Below, piece by piece: positions 17,409 to 26,057 of a stretch of 64,000 bases of DNA. Each line of letters opens with the position of its first letter. Position 1 is the first letter of the stretch. The notes under the pieces were generated by a model. That model saw only the letters and a list, made by a program, of their open reading frames with translations, ran no database searches and had not been told where the DNA came from. Location of the stretch: contig NZ_CANLMP010000001.1 in the NCBI RefSeq assembly GCF_947492405.1, positions 744,001-808,000 on the forward strand, read 5' to 3'. Source of the stretch: an uncultured Aquimarina sp. Its GTDB lineage: Bacteria > Bacteroidota > Bacteroidia > Flavobacteriales > Flavobacteriaceae. Both the position numbers and the translations under genes were made by a program.

Positions 17409-19601
17409 ATGAAAACTCAACTAAGCTTTACAAAAAGAACTTTATGGCTATTGGCCATAACAATGATGACTACTGTCGCTATGGAAGCACAGCAGGTTAT
17501 TAATGCCACCTTACAAAACGATGGAAGAACAAGACAATACCGTTTGTATATTCCTGCAAGTTATGATGCCAATACACCAACTCCTTTAATTTTAAATTTT
17601 CATGGATTCACCAACAATATTGATACTCAGTATAATCAGAGTGATTTTAGACAACTAGCTGAAGACAATCAATTTATATTTGTAACGCCACAAGGTCTTG
17701 GTTTTCTTGCAGGATGGGCAATAAATAATAATTTTGGAGGTAATGAAGATGACCTGGGATTTTCTGATGCTTTGATAGATAGAATCCAACAAGATTATAA
17801 TATTAATGAGAAACGAATTTATGCTACAGGATTCTCTAACGGAGGTTTTTTTAGTTATAGGCTCGCTTGTGAATTAAGTCCTAGAATTGCGGCAGTAGCA
17901 TCGGTTGCAGGAAGTATGACCAGAAGATGGATAGATAACAATCAATGTCAACCGCAACATCCTACGGCTGTATTACAAATAACAGGTACTAACGACAATG
18001 TAATTTCCATAAACGGTAACGGAAGTAATGAACCTATACAAGATGTAATGGAGTACTGGTCTGCAGTTAATAATGGAGACGCTACACCAGATGTGATTCA
18101 ATTAGGAGGTGGATCCACACGTTCTATTTGGGATAATGGTGATAATGGTGTGACAGCGGAATTTATTAGAGTTCAAGGAAAAGGACATAGCTGGAACGGA
18201 GGAAATATCAACACTTCTCAAGAGGTTTGGGATTTCTTTTCACGATTTGATATAGATGGAGCTATAGATGGTACGCCACCACCGCCACCTACAGCCTGTA
18301 GTACTACAATATCTTCTTTCCCTTTTAGTGAAAGTTTCGAAAGTAGTTTAGGACAATGGTCACAATCTACAAGTGATGATATCAATTGGACAAGAGATTC
18401 TGGAGGTACGCCTTCTAATAATACAGGACCATCTAGTGGAGCAGATGGCAATTTTTACCTTTATGTAGAAGCATCTGGTAATGGAGACGGTTTTCCTAAT
18501 AAAAGAGCTATACTCAATTCACCATGTTTAGATTTTAGTGCAGTAGATACTCCAACACTTAACTTTCAGTATCATATGTTTGGTAGTGCTATCAATAGTT
18601 TAACAGTAGAAGCAAGAACAAACAATACAGGAAACTGGTTGTCTGTATTTAGTAGATCTGGAGATCAAGGGAATACCTGGAATGGTACGAGCATAAATCT
18701 ATCTGATTATGCTGGTAATCCAAGTGTACAGCTACGATTTAATGTAGTAACTGGTTCTGGTGGTAGTGGTTGGCAAAGTGATATTGCAATTGATGCTGTA
18801 TCCATCCAGAATGGTACTGTAGATCCAGGGCCAACTTGTGACAGTATAGATTTCAATGATTTTACAATTACTTCCTTTTCTAATCAAGATAGTGCAGGTA
18901 ATTTCTCTATAGAAAGTGGAGGAGATGCGTTATCATTAACTAATAATACTTGGAAATATATTGGTCTTAATTATAATGTTACCTCAAATACAGTGATCGA
19001 ATTTGACTTTAGCAGTACATCTCAGGGAGAGATTCATGCCGTAGGTTTTGAGGACAATAATTCACTAACATCATCACGTTATTTTAAAGTACACGGTACT
19101 CAGAACTATGGAGTAACTAACTTTGATAACTACTCATCTGGTACTACTACCTATGTAATCCCTGTTGGAAATTTCTATACAGGATCTATGGATAGATTAG
19201 TATTTATAAATGATAATGATAGTGGTTCAGGAAATAATTCCATTTTTTCGAATGTAAAAATATATGAAGGCTCTTGTGAAGGTTCTCTAGTAGCAGAAAG
19301 ATCTAGTGATTTTACTAGTTTAACACCAATATTAGGTACAGAAGGAGAAGGTATAGGCGCTATTAAAATGACTCCTAATCCTACAAATGATCTATTTTCT
19401 TTAAACCTAAACTCAGAAAGCACTGTAGAAACTATGATTAGTATTTATACTATATTGGGTCAGAAAAAGTATGAAGCTAGATTACAATCAGGTATAAATA
19501 ATTTCTCTGCTAATAGCTTAGGACTTAGTTCTGGAGTTTATGTAGTAAAAATTAAATCTGAAGGAGAAGAAGGAATTGCTAAAAAATTAATTGTTAGATA
19601 A
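17409..19601 (+). CDS. secreted PHB-depolymerase-like esterase with MAM-like domain and T9SS sorting domain
   Basis: The 730-aa protein starts with a signal peptide ending AMEAQ. Residues about 29-285 are an alpha/beta-hydrolase of the LpqC/PHB depolymerase (CE1-like) group, with nucleophile Ser143 in GFSNGG, probable Asp196 in GTNDNV, His260 in GKGHSW and the oxyanion region NFHGF. A proline hinge (PPPPP, about 290) leads to a MAM-like sandwich (about 298-470) and another beta-sandwich (about 475-625, possibly carbohydrate binding). A T9SS type A domain (about 655-730) ends in KKLIVR. It is likely secreted or surface-attached and may cleave feruloyl/acetyl esters or polyester; sequence does not decide. 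A strong terminator follows. Confidence 0.87.
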   Translation: MKTQLSFTKRTLWLLAITMMTTVAMEAQQVINATLQNDGRTRQYRLYIPASYDANTPTPLILNFHGFTNNIDTQYNQSDFRQLAEDNQFIFVTPQGLGFLAGWAINNNFGGNEDDLGFSDALIDRIQQDYNINEKRIYATGFSNGGFFSYRLACELSPRIAAVASVAGSMTRRWIDNNQCQPQHPTAVLQITGTNDNVISINGNGSNEPIQDVMEYWSAVNNGDATPDVIQLGGGSTRSIWDNGDNGVTAEFIRVQGKGHSWNGGNINTSQEVWDFFSRFDIDGAIDGTPPPPPTACSTTISSFPFSESFESSLGQWSQSTSDDINWTRDSGGTPSNNTGPSSGADGNFYLYVEASGNGDGFPNKRAILNSPCLDFSAVDTPTLNFQYHMFGSAINSLTVEARTNNTGNWLSVFSRSGDQGNTWNGTSINLSDYAGNPSVQLRFNVVTGSGGSGWQSDIAIDAVSIQNGTVDPGPTCDSIDFNDFTITSFSNQDSAGNFSIESGGDALSLTNNTWKYIGLNYNVTSNTVIEFDFSSTSQGEIHAVGFEDNNSLTSSRYFKVHGTQNYGVTNFDNYSSGTTTYVIPVGNFYTGSMDRLVFINDNDSGSGNNSIFSNVKIYEGSCEGSLVAERSSDFTSLTPILGTEGEGIGAIKMTPNPTNDLFSLNLNSESTVETMISIYTILGQKKYEARLQSGINNFSANSLGLSSGVYVVKIKSEGEEGIAKKLIVR

Positions 19602-19633
19602 TAAACAAAATAATTGATTCATGACATATAAAA

Positions 19634-19669
19634 GATGCTTCAGTGAAAATACTGAAGCATCTTTTTTTT
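19634..19669 (+). terminator. rho-independent terminator of the esterase gene
   Basis: A perfect 11-bp stem, GATGCTTCAGT (19634-19644) against ACTGAAGCATC (19651-19661), with a 6-base loop and followed by eight Ts. It is placed 32 bases after the esterase stop. Confidence 0.93.
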
Positions 19670-19711
19670 AATCGATATCATGCAGGTGTAAACTAGTTTA
19701 CTCAGATTGTA

Positions 19712-20698
19712 TTACCAATTAACAGTAGTATTAAAATTTTGATTATCACCATTTACTTTATGAAAAACGGTACCACCCAAACTCACTTCCCACTTATACA
19801 AAGAAATATTAGTAGGTTTAAAAAACACAAAATCAGCTAATGGAAAATATTTTGTTCCCTTTAGTGGATTGCTACAATTGTTATTACTATTAAAATTGAA
19901 GTATTGTGTATTTCCAAATTGAGTACCTGTGTAATATTTTATTCTGCAATTGCCAGATATATTTATATTATATAACCTCTCTGTAGTCGTATTGTTATAT
20001 ATCCAGTTAGCTCCTCCTTTATGGCTCATTCTTAATTTGAAATAAACAAAAGTCTGTATGACACCTCCTAAATCAATAGTTTCAACAGCCAGATAATGTA
20101 CCAATCGGTATTTTAAACTTTTATTTATTGGTGTTCCGCAATAACTTTGATATGTATTTCTATCAAATTCTTTCCATCCACTAGCTGGTTTATAAAGAGT
20201 ACCATTTTGTGTGCTCAAACCTACTTTGCTAGAATAATTTACTAATTCAGTTTCTTCTACAGGTGATGATTCTTGCTTAAAAGTTCCAATAACTTTACTC
20301 TGATCTTTTGTAATAATACGTCCAAAGCTATCGATAGTATTCTCATAAAAAATACCTTCTGAGTAATGTATCAATTTATTTCCTATAATGAATTCTTTGT
20401 TTTCATTTAAAATAAATAAGAATGTAAAAGGAATATTATTTTTATCCTCTACAGTAATTTTATTGGAATGGTAGGCTGAAACATAATTAACCTGATGACT
20501 CCATTTTTCGAAATCTGAAGTTTCCTTGAATGTACTAAATAAAGTTAGAGTGCTTTGGTAATCTTCAAAGTCATCGAAAATTTTGATTAAATCTAAATCA
20601 CTTGATTTCGGAATTTCTAATGATTCGTTTTCATAACTACAAGAAAAAATACAGGCTAACAAAAGGACAGCCACTAAATTTGAAATACTTTTTAACAT
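19712..20698 (-). CDS. hypothetical lipoprotein
   Basis: The 328-aa protein has a lipobox in LLLACIFSCSYE (Cys near residue 20). The first half is charged and helical (FDDFEDYQSTLTLF); the second half is Tyr/Asn-rich and beta-like (NGTLYKPASGWKEFDRNTYQSYCG). I recognise no family. It is monocistronic, and the esterase terminator faces its 3' end. Confidence 0.65.
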   Translation of the reverse strand: MLKSISNLVAVLLLACIFSCSYENESLEIPKSSDLDLIKIFDDFEDYQSTLTLFSTFKETSDFEKWSHQVNYVSAYHSNKITVEDKNNIPFTFLFILNENKEFIIGNKLIHYSEGIFYENTIDSFGRIITKDQSKVIGTFKQESSPVEETELVNYSSKVGLSTQNGTLYKPASGWKEFDRNTYQSYCGTPINKSLKYRLVHYLAVETIDLGGVIQTFVYFKLRMSHKGGANWIYNNTTTERLYNINISGNCRIKYYTGTQFGNTQYFNFNSNNNCSNPLKGTKYFPLADFVFFKPTNISLYKWEVSLGGTVFHKVNGDNQNFNTTVNW

Positions 20699-20842
20699 AA
20701 TAAAAAATTAGAGTTAATAATAGCACTGTTCCTATTTACGCTAAAACGTTACCCAATAAAATTGAATTTTTTAAAAATTAAAAAAAAGCACACTCAAAAA
20801 TTTTCCTAATATTTACAAATAAAGAGCAAGAATAACATTCCT

Positions 20843-20850
20843 TATATTTG
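20843..20850 (+). promoter_or_regulatory. promoter -7 box TATATTTG
   Basis: The box lies 19 bases before the AraC copy-2 start. The arrangement is the same as at the copy-1 gene, where the gap is 16 bases, supporting both promoter calls. Confidence 0.5.
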
Positions 20851-20869
20851 TGAAACTAACTATGATCGT

Positions 20870-21928
20870 TTGGAATTCAGTAAAAACTTGTTATTCTTTT
20901 TTAGTGCATTAGGAGCTTTTAATGGGCTTTTTTTGAGTCTCTATTTTGGGTTTTTAATTAAGAATAGGAGCAGAGCTACTTACTTTCTAGCGGCGCTGTT
21001 ATTTGTAATAAGTGTACGTGTTACCAAATCTGTTTTCCTAACGTTTTATCCAGGCACATCTTCTTTATTCGTAAGTATAGGATTAACGGCTTGTTTTTTA
21101 ATCGGTCCATTTTTATACCTGTATACTAAGATTGCCATAACACCTCATAAAGTCCATAAATGGAATTGGTTGTTTCATATTATTCCAGTATTAGTATTTA
21201 TGACTGTTATAAGTATCGAATATCCTTATAGAGAATATAGGCATTTGTGGTGGCGTAGCCCTCCAAGAGTTTTTGGAATGTTATTATTTATACAGTGGAC
21301 GCTATATACAATAGCTGCTGTTTATCAGGCTAGAAACACTTTTAAAACACTTTGGAGTAAAACAAAAAACATTACTACACTGGATTTCTGGATTATTAAT
21401 ATTGTTACAGGTGGTTTTATTATTTGGTTAGCATATAATACCACTAAGTATACCTCATATATTGTAGGTGCTTTATCATTTTCTTTTACCTTTTATATCA
21501 CACTAGTTATTTGGATTATAAAACGAAGAAAAAGTACATTGACATTTCTTACACCAACGGTAAAATATGCCAATAGAAAGATTGATCAAGAAAAAGCTTC
21601 TTCGATTGCAGATAAGTTAGAGATCTTGTTTAAGGAACAAGAAATACATCGCAATCCTAACTTAAAGTTATCGGATGTAGCCGATCAACTTCATATAAAA
21701 TCTCATGAACTCTCTCAATATCTAAATGATAATTTGGGCTTAAGTTTTTCCAATTATATCAATACATATCGTATAAAAACAGCTACAAAATTAATTAAAA
21801 CCAATACATTACTTACAATAGAAGCTATTGGAAACGAATGTGGTTTTAAATCAAATTCTACTTTTTATGCTGCTTTTAAAAAACAAGAAGGTATGACCCC
21901 TTCTCAGTTTCAAAAATCTTGGCAGTAA
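20870..21928 (+). CDS. membrane-anchored AraC family transcriptional regulator (copy 2)
   Basis: This 352-aa paralogue of the regulator at 11888 has the same N-terminal membrane region (about residues 5-220) and a C-terminal AraC DNA-binding domain (about 245-350, HTH EAIGNECGFKSNSTFYAAFKKQEGMTPSQF). The start is TTG at 20870. It aligns with the ATG of copy 1, and the only nearby ATG (20862) is in another frame and runs into a stop. The gene is followed by a secreted NTF2-like gene and a serine hydrolase gene, so the pair regulator plus NTF2-like protein is duplicated within 9 kb. Confidence 0.85.
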   Translation: MEFSKNLLFFFSALGAFNGLFLSLYFGFLIKNRSRATYFLAALLFVISVRVTKSVFLTFYPGTSSLFVSIGLTACFLIGPFLYLYTKIAITPHKVHKWNWLFHIIPVLVFMTVISIEYPYREYRHLWWRSPPRVFGMLLFIQWTLYTIAAVYQARNTFKTLWSKTKNITTLDFWIINIVTGGFIIWLAYNTTKYTSYIVGALSFSFTFYITLVIWIIKRRKSTLTFLTPTVKYANRKIDQEKASSIADKLEILFKEQEIHRNPNLKLSDVADQLHIKSHELSQYLNDNLGLSFSNYINTYRIKTATKLIKTNTLLTIEAIGNECGFKSNSTFYAAFKKQEGMTPSQFQKSWQ

Positions 21929-22044
21929 CCACGATTTTTTCTTCGAAATTATAAATCCGAAGAACATGCATCCTTTTTTGTATGTTGATTTTCAAGGTTT
22001 CAAATAGATTAGTATTCAAAATCAATTTTATAAAAAAACGAACA

Positions 22045-22458
22045 ATGAAAAATCTATTTGTAGTATTCTTATGCCTAATCAGTTTTGAAATCGCACGTGC
22101 ACAATCAGACAAAGATCAAATTACTGAAACCCTTTTAGATTATATAGAAGGAACAGCTAATGGTAAACCAGAACGAATAAAAAATGCATTTCATAAAGAT
22201 TTGAATTTATATTCTATTACTAACGATACGCTTAGCATTAGATCTGGAAAAAAATACATAAGTTATTTTAAAGAAGGGCAAAAACGAGATAGAGTAGGGA
22301 AGATCATCTCTATAGATGTGGTTAACAACGCTGCCATTGCCAAAGTTGAAATTGATGTCCCAACAAGAAAACGATTGTATACAGATTATATGATGTTATT
22401 GAAGGTAGAGGGGAAATGGAAAATTATTCATAAATCATATACTCACGTTAATTATTAA
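22045..22458 (+). CDS. secreted NTF2-like (lumazine-binding-like) protein, copy 2
   Basis: The 137-aa protein has a signal peptide ending EIARAQ and the fold seen at 13041: ITETLLDYIEGTANGKPERIKNAF, RVGKIISIDVV, AKVEIDVP and EGKWKIIHKS. I chose the ATG at 22045 because it gives a normal signal peptide. An in-frame ATG at 21982 would add 21 residues and break it. It is 48 bases upstream of a serine hydrolase gene on the same strand. Function unknown; probably in the periplasm. Confidence 0.8.
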   Translation: MKNLFVVFLCLISFEIARAQSDKDQITETLLDYIEGTANGKPERIKNAFHKDLNLYSITNDTLSIRSGKKYISYFKEGQKRDRVGKIISIDVVNNAAIAKVEIDVPTRKRLYTDYMMLLKVEGKWKIIHKSYTHVNY

Positions 22459-22506
22459 ATTAGTCTCAGTAGAAATGTAGGTCATGAAATAAATAAAAAC
22501 AACTCA

Positions 22507-24195
22507 ATGAAAAGAATAATCTTAATACTACTATTTTTATCTGTTTATGGCCAAAGTATCTGTCAAATCAATAAAGAAGAAAAATCAAGTATTGAATCGC
22601 AGATAGATTCATTATTTAAAAACTATACTAATGTACCAGGTATTTCTATTGGAGTTATTAAAAACAATCAATTAGTATATAGCAAACAATTTGGTTTGGC
22701 GAATTTGGAATATGATATTCCAATATCTGAAGCAACGGTATTTACACTATGTTCGGTTTCTAAACAATTTACAGTATTAGGATTAATGTTATTAGTTGAC
22801 GAGGGATTGATATCTCTTGATGATGATATTCATACATATATACCCGAATTACCAGATTATGGTAATATTATAACATTAAGGCATTTAGCCAATAATACTA
22901 GTGGATTAAGGAGTAATCTTCAGTTGCTTGGATTAAAAGGATATACAGCCGATGATATGATTAATCAACACATTGTTGATGAAATTATTTTTCGTCAAGA
23001 GGAATTAAACTTCAAACCAGGGGATGAGTACAATTATTCTAACTCTGGCTTCATTTTACTAGCTAAAGTAATTGAAAAAGTAAGTGGAAAATCATTTTCT
23101 CAGTACATTAAAGACAACATATTTGATCCTCTTGAAATGCATGATTCTTTTGTTATGGACGATTATCAAAAAATCGTAAAAAATAAAGCTTCATCTTATG
23201 AAAAATCAAATGATGAATTTGTGTTTGCACCTTCTAACTATTCATATGTTGGTGCATCAGGTATTTACACAACTATTGAAGACTTTTCGAAATGGGCCAC
23301 TAATTTCACTCAAATGAAAGTTGGAAATAAAAACATATTTGATGAAATGAATAAAAAAGGAGTACTCAATAATGGTCAAGAATCTTTTTATGCATTAGGT
23401 CAAATTATACAGGAATATCAAGGCTTAAAAAGAATTTGGCACTCTGGCGCTGATGCTGGTTATAGATCATATATAGGAAGATTTCCAGACCAAGACCTAA
23501 CATTTATTCTTTTGAGTAATAATGCAAGTGTATACGCCGAGGGAGAAGCTTTAAAAGTTGCAGATTTATTTTTAAAACACCTTTTTGAAAAAAACAAAAA
23601 AGAAAGAATATCAATAACACAAAAACCAATGTATACGAGTCTGTCATTAAAACAGAAGGAAGAATTAACTGGTTCGTATTTAAGTGAAAATTATGAGGTT
23701 ATTAGAAATATTCGGTTAGAAGAAGATAAGCTAATGTATATAAGACCAGATCAAGGAAATAGGAAGACTGAACTTAGGCCTTTAAACAAAATGAGATTTG
23801 TATTGGGAACTAATGAAAATGTGCAAGTATTATTCAATAATGATGAAGTTTTAAAAATACTAGTGGATAATAAAGAAGAAGAAAAATACATTAAATATTT
23901 TCCTAAAAGATATACTGTTGATGAGTTGCTAGAATTTACAGGTGTGTATTATTGTGATGAATTAGAAACAACTTATGAACTAAAAATTGAGAACGATAAC
24001 CTAATCATTTTTAATTCAAGGATTGGCACAGTGAATATAAATTCACTAAAAGAAGACGTCTTTTTAGGAACTAGTTGGATATTTAATTCATTAGTTTTTA
24101 TTAGGAATAAGGATGAATCAATTAATGGGTTTAGAGTTTCTGGTCAACGAGTGAAACATATGTATTTCAAAAAAGTAAAACTAATTAAAACTTAA
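22507..24195 (+). CDS. serine hydrolase (class C beta-lactamase-like)
   Basis: The 562-aa protein has a signal peptide (about 1-20) and a beta-lactamase/penicillin-binding-like domain (about 28-360). The catalytic motifs are SVSK (Ser83 and Lys86), YSN (Tyr177) and HSG in RIWHSGADAG. The C-terminal 200 residues contain two lipocalin-like repeats often found in such D-aminopeptidase/esterase relatives (ELTGSYLSENYE and EFTGVYYCDELE). Likely a periplasmic peptidase or esterase rather than a resistance beta-lactamase. It may be co-transcribed with the NTF2-like gene. Confidence 0.85.
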   Translation: MKRIILILLFLSVYGQSICQINKEEKSSIESQIDSLFKNYTNVPGISIGVIKNNQLVYSKQFGLANLEYDIPISEATVFTLCSVSKQFTVLGLMLLVDEGLISLDDDIHTYIPELPDYGNIITLRHLANNTSGLRSNLQLLGLKGYTADDMINQHIVDEIIFRQEELNFKPGDEYNYSNSGFILLAKVIEKVSGKSFSQYIKDNIFDPLEMHDSFVMDDYQKIVKNKASSYEKSNDEFVFAPSNYSYVGASGIYTTIEDFSKWATNFTQMKVGNKNIFDEMNKKGVLNNGQESFYALGQIIQEYQGLKRIWHSGADAGYRSYIGRFPDQDLTFILLSNNASVYAEGEALKVADLFLKHLFEKNKKERISITQKPMYTSLSLKQKEELTGSYLSENYEVIRNIRLEEDKLMYIRPDQGNRKTELRPLNKMRFVLGTNENVQVLFNNDEVLKILVDNKEEEKYIKYFPKRYTVDELLEFTGVYYCDELETTYELKIENDNLIIFNSRIGTVNINSLKEDVFLGTSWIFNSLVFIRNKDESINGFRVSGQRVKHMYFKKVKLIKT

Positions 24196-24299
24196 TTGCT
24201 ACTACTGTCTTCAAACTTTCTTTAGCTTAAAATAACGGTGTAGAGTGATCAACTTGTATTAATAAATGTTCAATTCTATCTAGAATATTAAAGAATCAA

Positions 24300-24312
24300 T
24301 ATATTTGTCATG
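24300..24312 (+). promoter_or_regulatory. MarR gene promoter with half-operator
   Basis: The TATATTTG box (24300-24307) runs into GTCATG, giving ATATTTGTCATG. That is the same left half as the perfect palindrome in front of the monooxygenase gene (24784-24803). The right half here is degenerate (TTAACT...), suggesting weaker autoregulation. Confidence 0.6.
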
Positions 24313-24336
24313 TTAACTAATTACATAACAAATAAT

Positions 24337-24771
24337 ATGGAGTCATTTTTAGATCAATCAGCAGGTTATTTAATTAATATGACAGCTCTTTTATTAAAAA
24401 GAGAGTTTAATTCAGCAATAAAAAGTAATAATATTGATGTTACGCCTGAACAGTGGGCTATTTTAAATAGACTAAATGAAAAATCCGGCTTAACTCAGAA
24501 AGAGGTTGCGAAACTTACTTTTAAAGATAATGCTAATATAACTAGAATAGTAGATAAACTTGAAAATAAAGGTTTGGCTATACGGCATAAAGACGCTAAT
24601 GATCGCAGAACATGGAAGTTATCGATTACGAAAAAAGGAATTGAAATACGTGATTTAGTCGAACCTCTAGCTATTAATATATTAAAAAATGTTACTAAGG
24701 GTTTGACTGAAGAAGATGTAAAGTTTTATAATGATATTTCGAAAAAAATAATCAGCAATCTAACAGAATAA
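24337..24771 (+). CDS. MarR family transcriptional regulator
   Basis: The winged-helix repressor is 144 aa from ATG 24337 (MESFLDQSAG). HTH and wing are visible: EQWAILNRLNEKSGLTQKEVAKLTFKDNANITRIVDKLENKGLAIR, then the DRR wing (KDANDRRTWKLSITKKG). I prefer 24337 over the ATG at 24310 because the latter overlaps the predicted transcription start of the TATATTTG box. The next gene, a monooxygenase-like lipoprotein, carries a palindromic operator matching this gene's own promoter. It is the likely target. Confidence 0.87.
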   Translation: MESFLDQSAGYLINMTALLLKREFNSAIKSNNIDVTPEQWAILNRLNEKSGLTQKEVAKLTFKDNANITRIVDKLENKGLAIRHKDANDRRTWKLSITKKGIEIRDLVEPLAINILKNVTKGLTEEDVKFYNDISKKIISNLTE

Positions 24772-24783
24772 TTTTTTTTGTAT

Positions 24784-24803
24784 ATATTTGTCATGACAAA
24801 TAT
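24784..24803 (+). promoter_or_regulatory. probable MarR operator overlapping promoter
   Basis: A perfect 20-bp palindrome, ATATTTGTCATGACAAATAT, overlaps the -7 box TATATTTG (24783-24790) of the monooxygenase gene. Binding here would block RNA polymerase. The half-site recurs at the MarR promoter. Confidence 0.75.
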
Positions 24804-24830
24804 TGTTAAAGCAATTATAATATTAAAATC

Positions 24831-25232
24831 ATGAAATATTTAAAAATATTAGCAACTAAAATTTTAATAGTTCTTATAGCAACATCTTGCTTGAATAAAG
24901 AAGAAACTGAAAACAAATCAAATATGGAAAATAATGATTTAGAGTATATTACATTAATAAACCCATTTGAAGTACCGGAAGGAAAACTTGCCGAGTCTGT
25001 AACTTATTGGGAGGCTTGTAGAGATTTTCTTAAAAATCAGCCTGGTTATGTTTCTACAAAACTTCATCAATCAATAAAAGGTGATGCAAAATTTATGCTA
25101 ATAAATGTTGCGGTATGGGAAAGCCCAAAAGCATTTACTGAAGCAAGTCAAAAAATGGCAAAAGAACTTGGTGTATCACCACCAGAAGGTCTCAAAGCAA
25201 ATCCTTCTCTTTACACTGTGATTAGTGAGTAA
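24831..25232 (+). CDS. antibiotic biosynthesis monooxygenase (ABM)-domain lipoprotein
   Basis: The 133-aa protein has a lipobox IATSCLNK (Cys near residue 20) and a small ABM ferredoxin-like domain (about residues 35-130). Marks are INPFEVPEGKLAESVTYWEACRDFLKNQPGYVSTKLHQS and NVAVWESPKAFTEA. Relatives are cofactor-free monooxygenases or small-molecule-binding proteins. A membrane-anchored form is somewhat unusual. It has its own promoter covered by a MarR-type palindrome, so it is probably induced by a ligand of the neighbouring MarR. Confidence 0.82.
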   Translation: MKYLKILATKILIVLIATSCLNKEETENKSNMENNDLEYITLINPFEVPEGKLAESVTYWEACRDFLKNQPGYVSTKLHQSIKGDAKFMLINVAVWESPKAFTEASQKMAKELGVSPPEGLKANPSLYTVISE

Positions 25233-25601
<369 letters not shown>

Positions 25602-25621
25602 AAATGTTATTATAAGTAAAA

Positions 25622-25684
25622 CGGCGGATACCGTGTATTTGATATAATATCAGATATAACTACGAGCCAGTGTTTTATATCGAT
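25622..25684. repeat. structured noncoding repeat, copy A
   Basis: It begins CGGCGGAT and contains a stem GATATAA (25653-25659) against TTATATC (25675-25681), ending GTGTTTTATATCGAT. The same plan recurs at 49202-49257, where it is longer-stemmed. Confidence 0.5.
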
Positions 25685-25737
25685 AGTAATTGTTACTATC
25701 AATTTAAAATGTGGATTGTGATTAATTAAAATGTGGA
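25682..25737. repeat. hairpin plus 22-base-spaced direct repeats
   Basis: A perfect 8-bp stem GATAGTAA / TTACTATC with a TTG loop (25682-25700) is followed by TTAAAATGTGGA at 25704-25715 and again at 25726-25737, exactly 22 bases apart. The function is unknown; such spacing is typical of protein-binding iterons. Confidence 0.5.
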
Positions 25738-25999
25738 ACTTTTTTAACACTCTAAAAACACTTTCTAAGCATTCACAATATCTATCCGAATTTATTCTGT
25801 GAAAGATTTCGTGAAAAACTCGTGAAAATTGGCTTCATTTTTAGTTTAGCATTACAAAATACTGTGAAAAATAATTTTCCTAGTTTTTTATCTCTAATTC
25901 TCATAAATCTAATATTCTATATAATCCCCTAGAAATTTTCAAATATGCGATTCTCTTGAATTTGTAACCTTAGATTTTAAGGTAATTTATTTGTCTAAA
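25738..25999. other. gene-free AT-rich stretch between repeat copies 1 and 2
   Basis: I see no reading frame, hairpin or promoter. It may be what remains of a cassette between two dif-like repeats. Confidence 0.35.
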
Positions 26000-26018
26000 T
26001 TCTATTTTACATAATATA
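26000..26018 (-). repeat. 19-bp repeat, copy 2
   Basis: Identical to the copies at 25570 and 46126. It lies 39 bases beyond the methyltransferase stop on the coding (minus) strand. The XerD-like arm is intact, but the opposite arm is not XerC-like. Confidence 0.85.
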
Positions 26019-26057
26019 TCGGTTTACGTTTCTGGATAAGCCATATATCTAAATATT

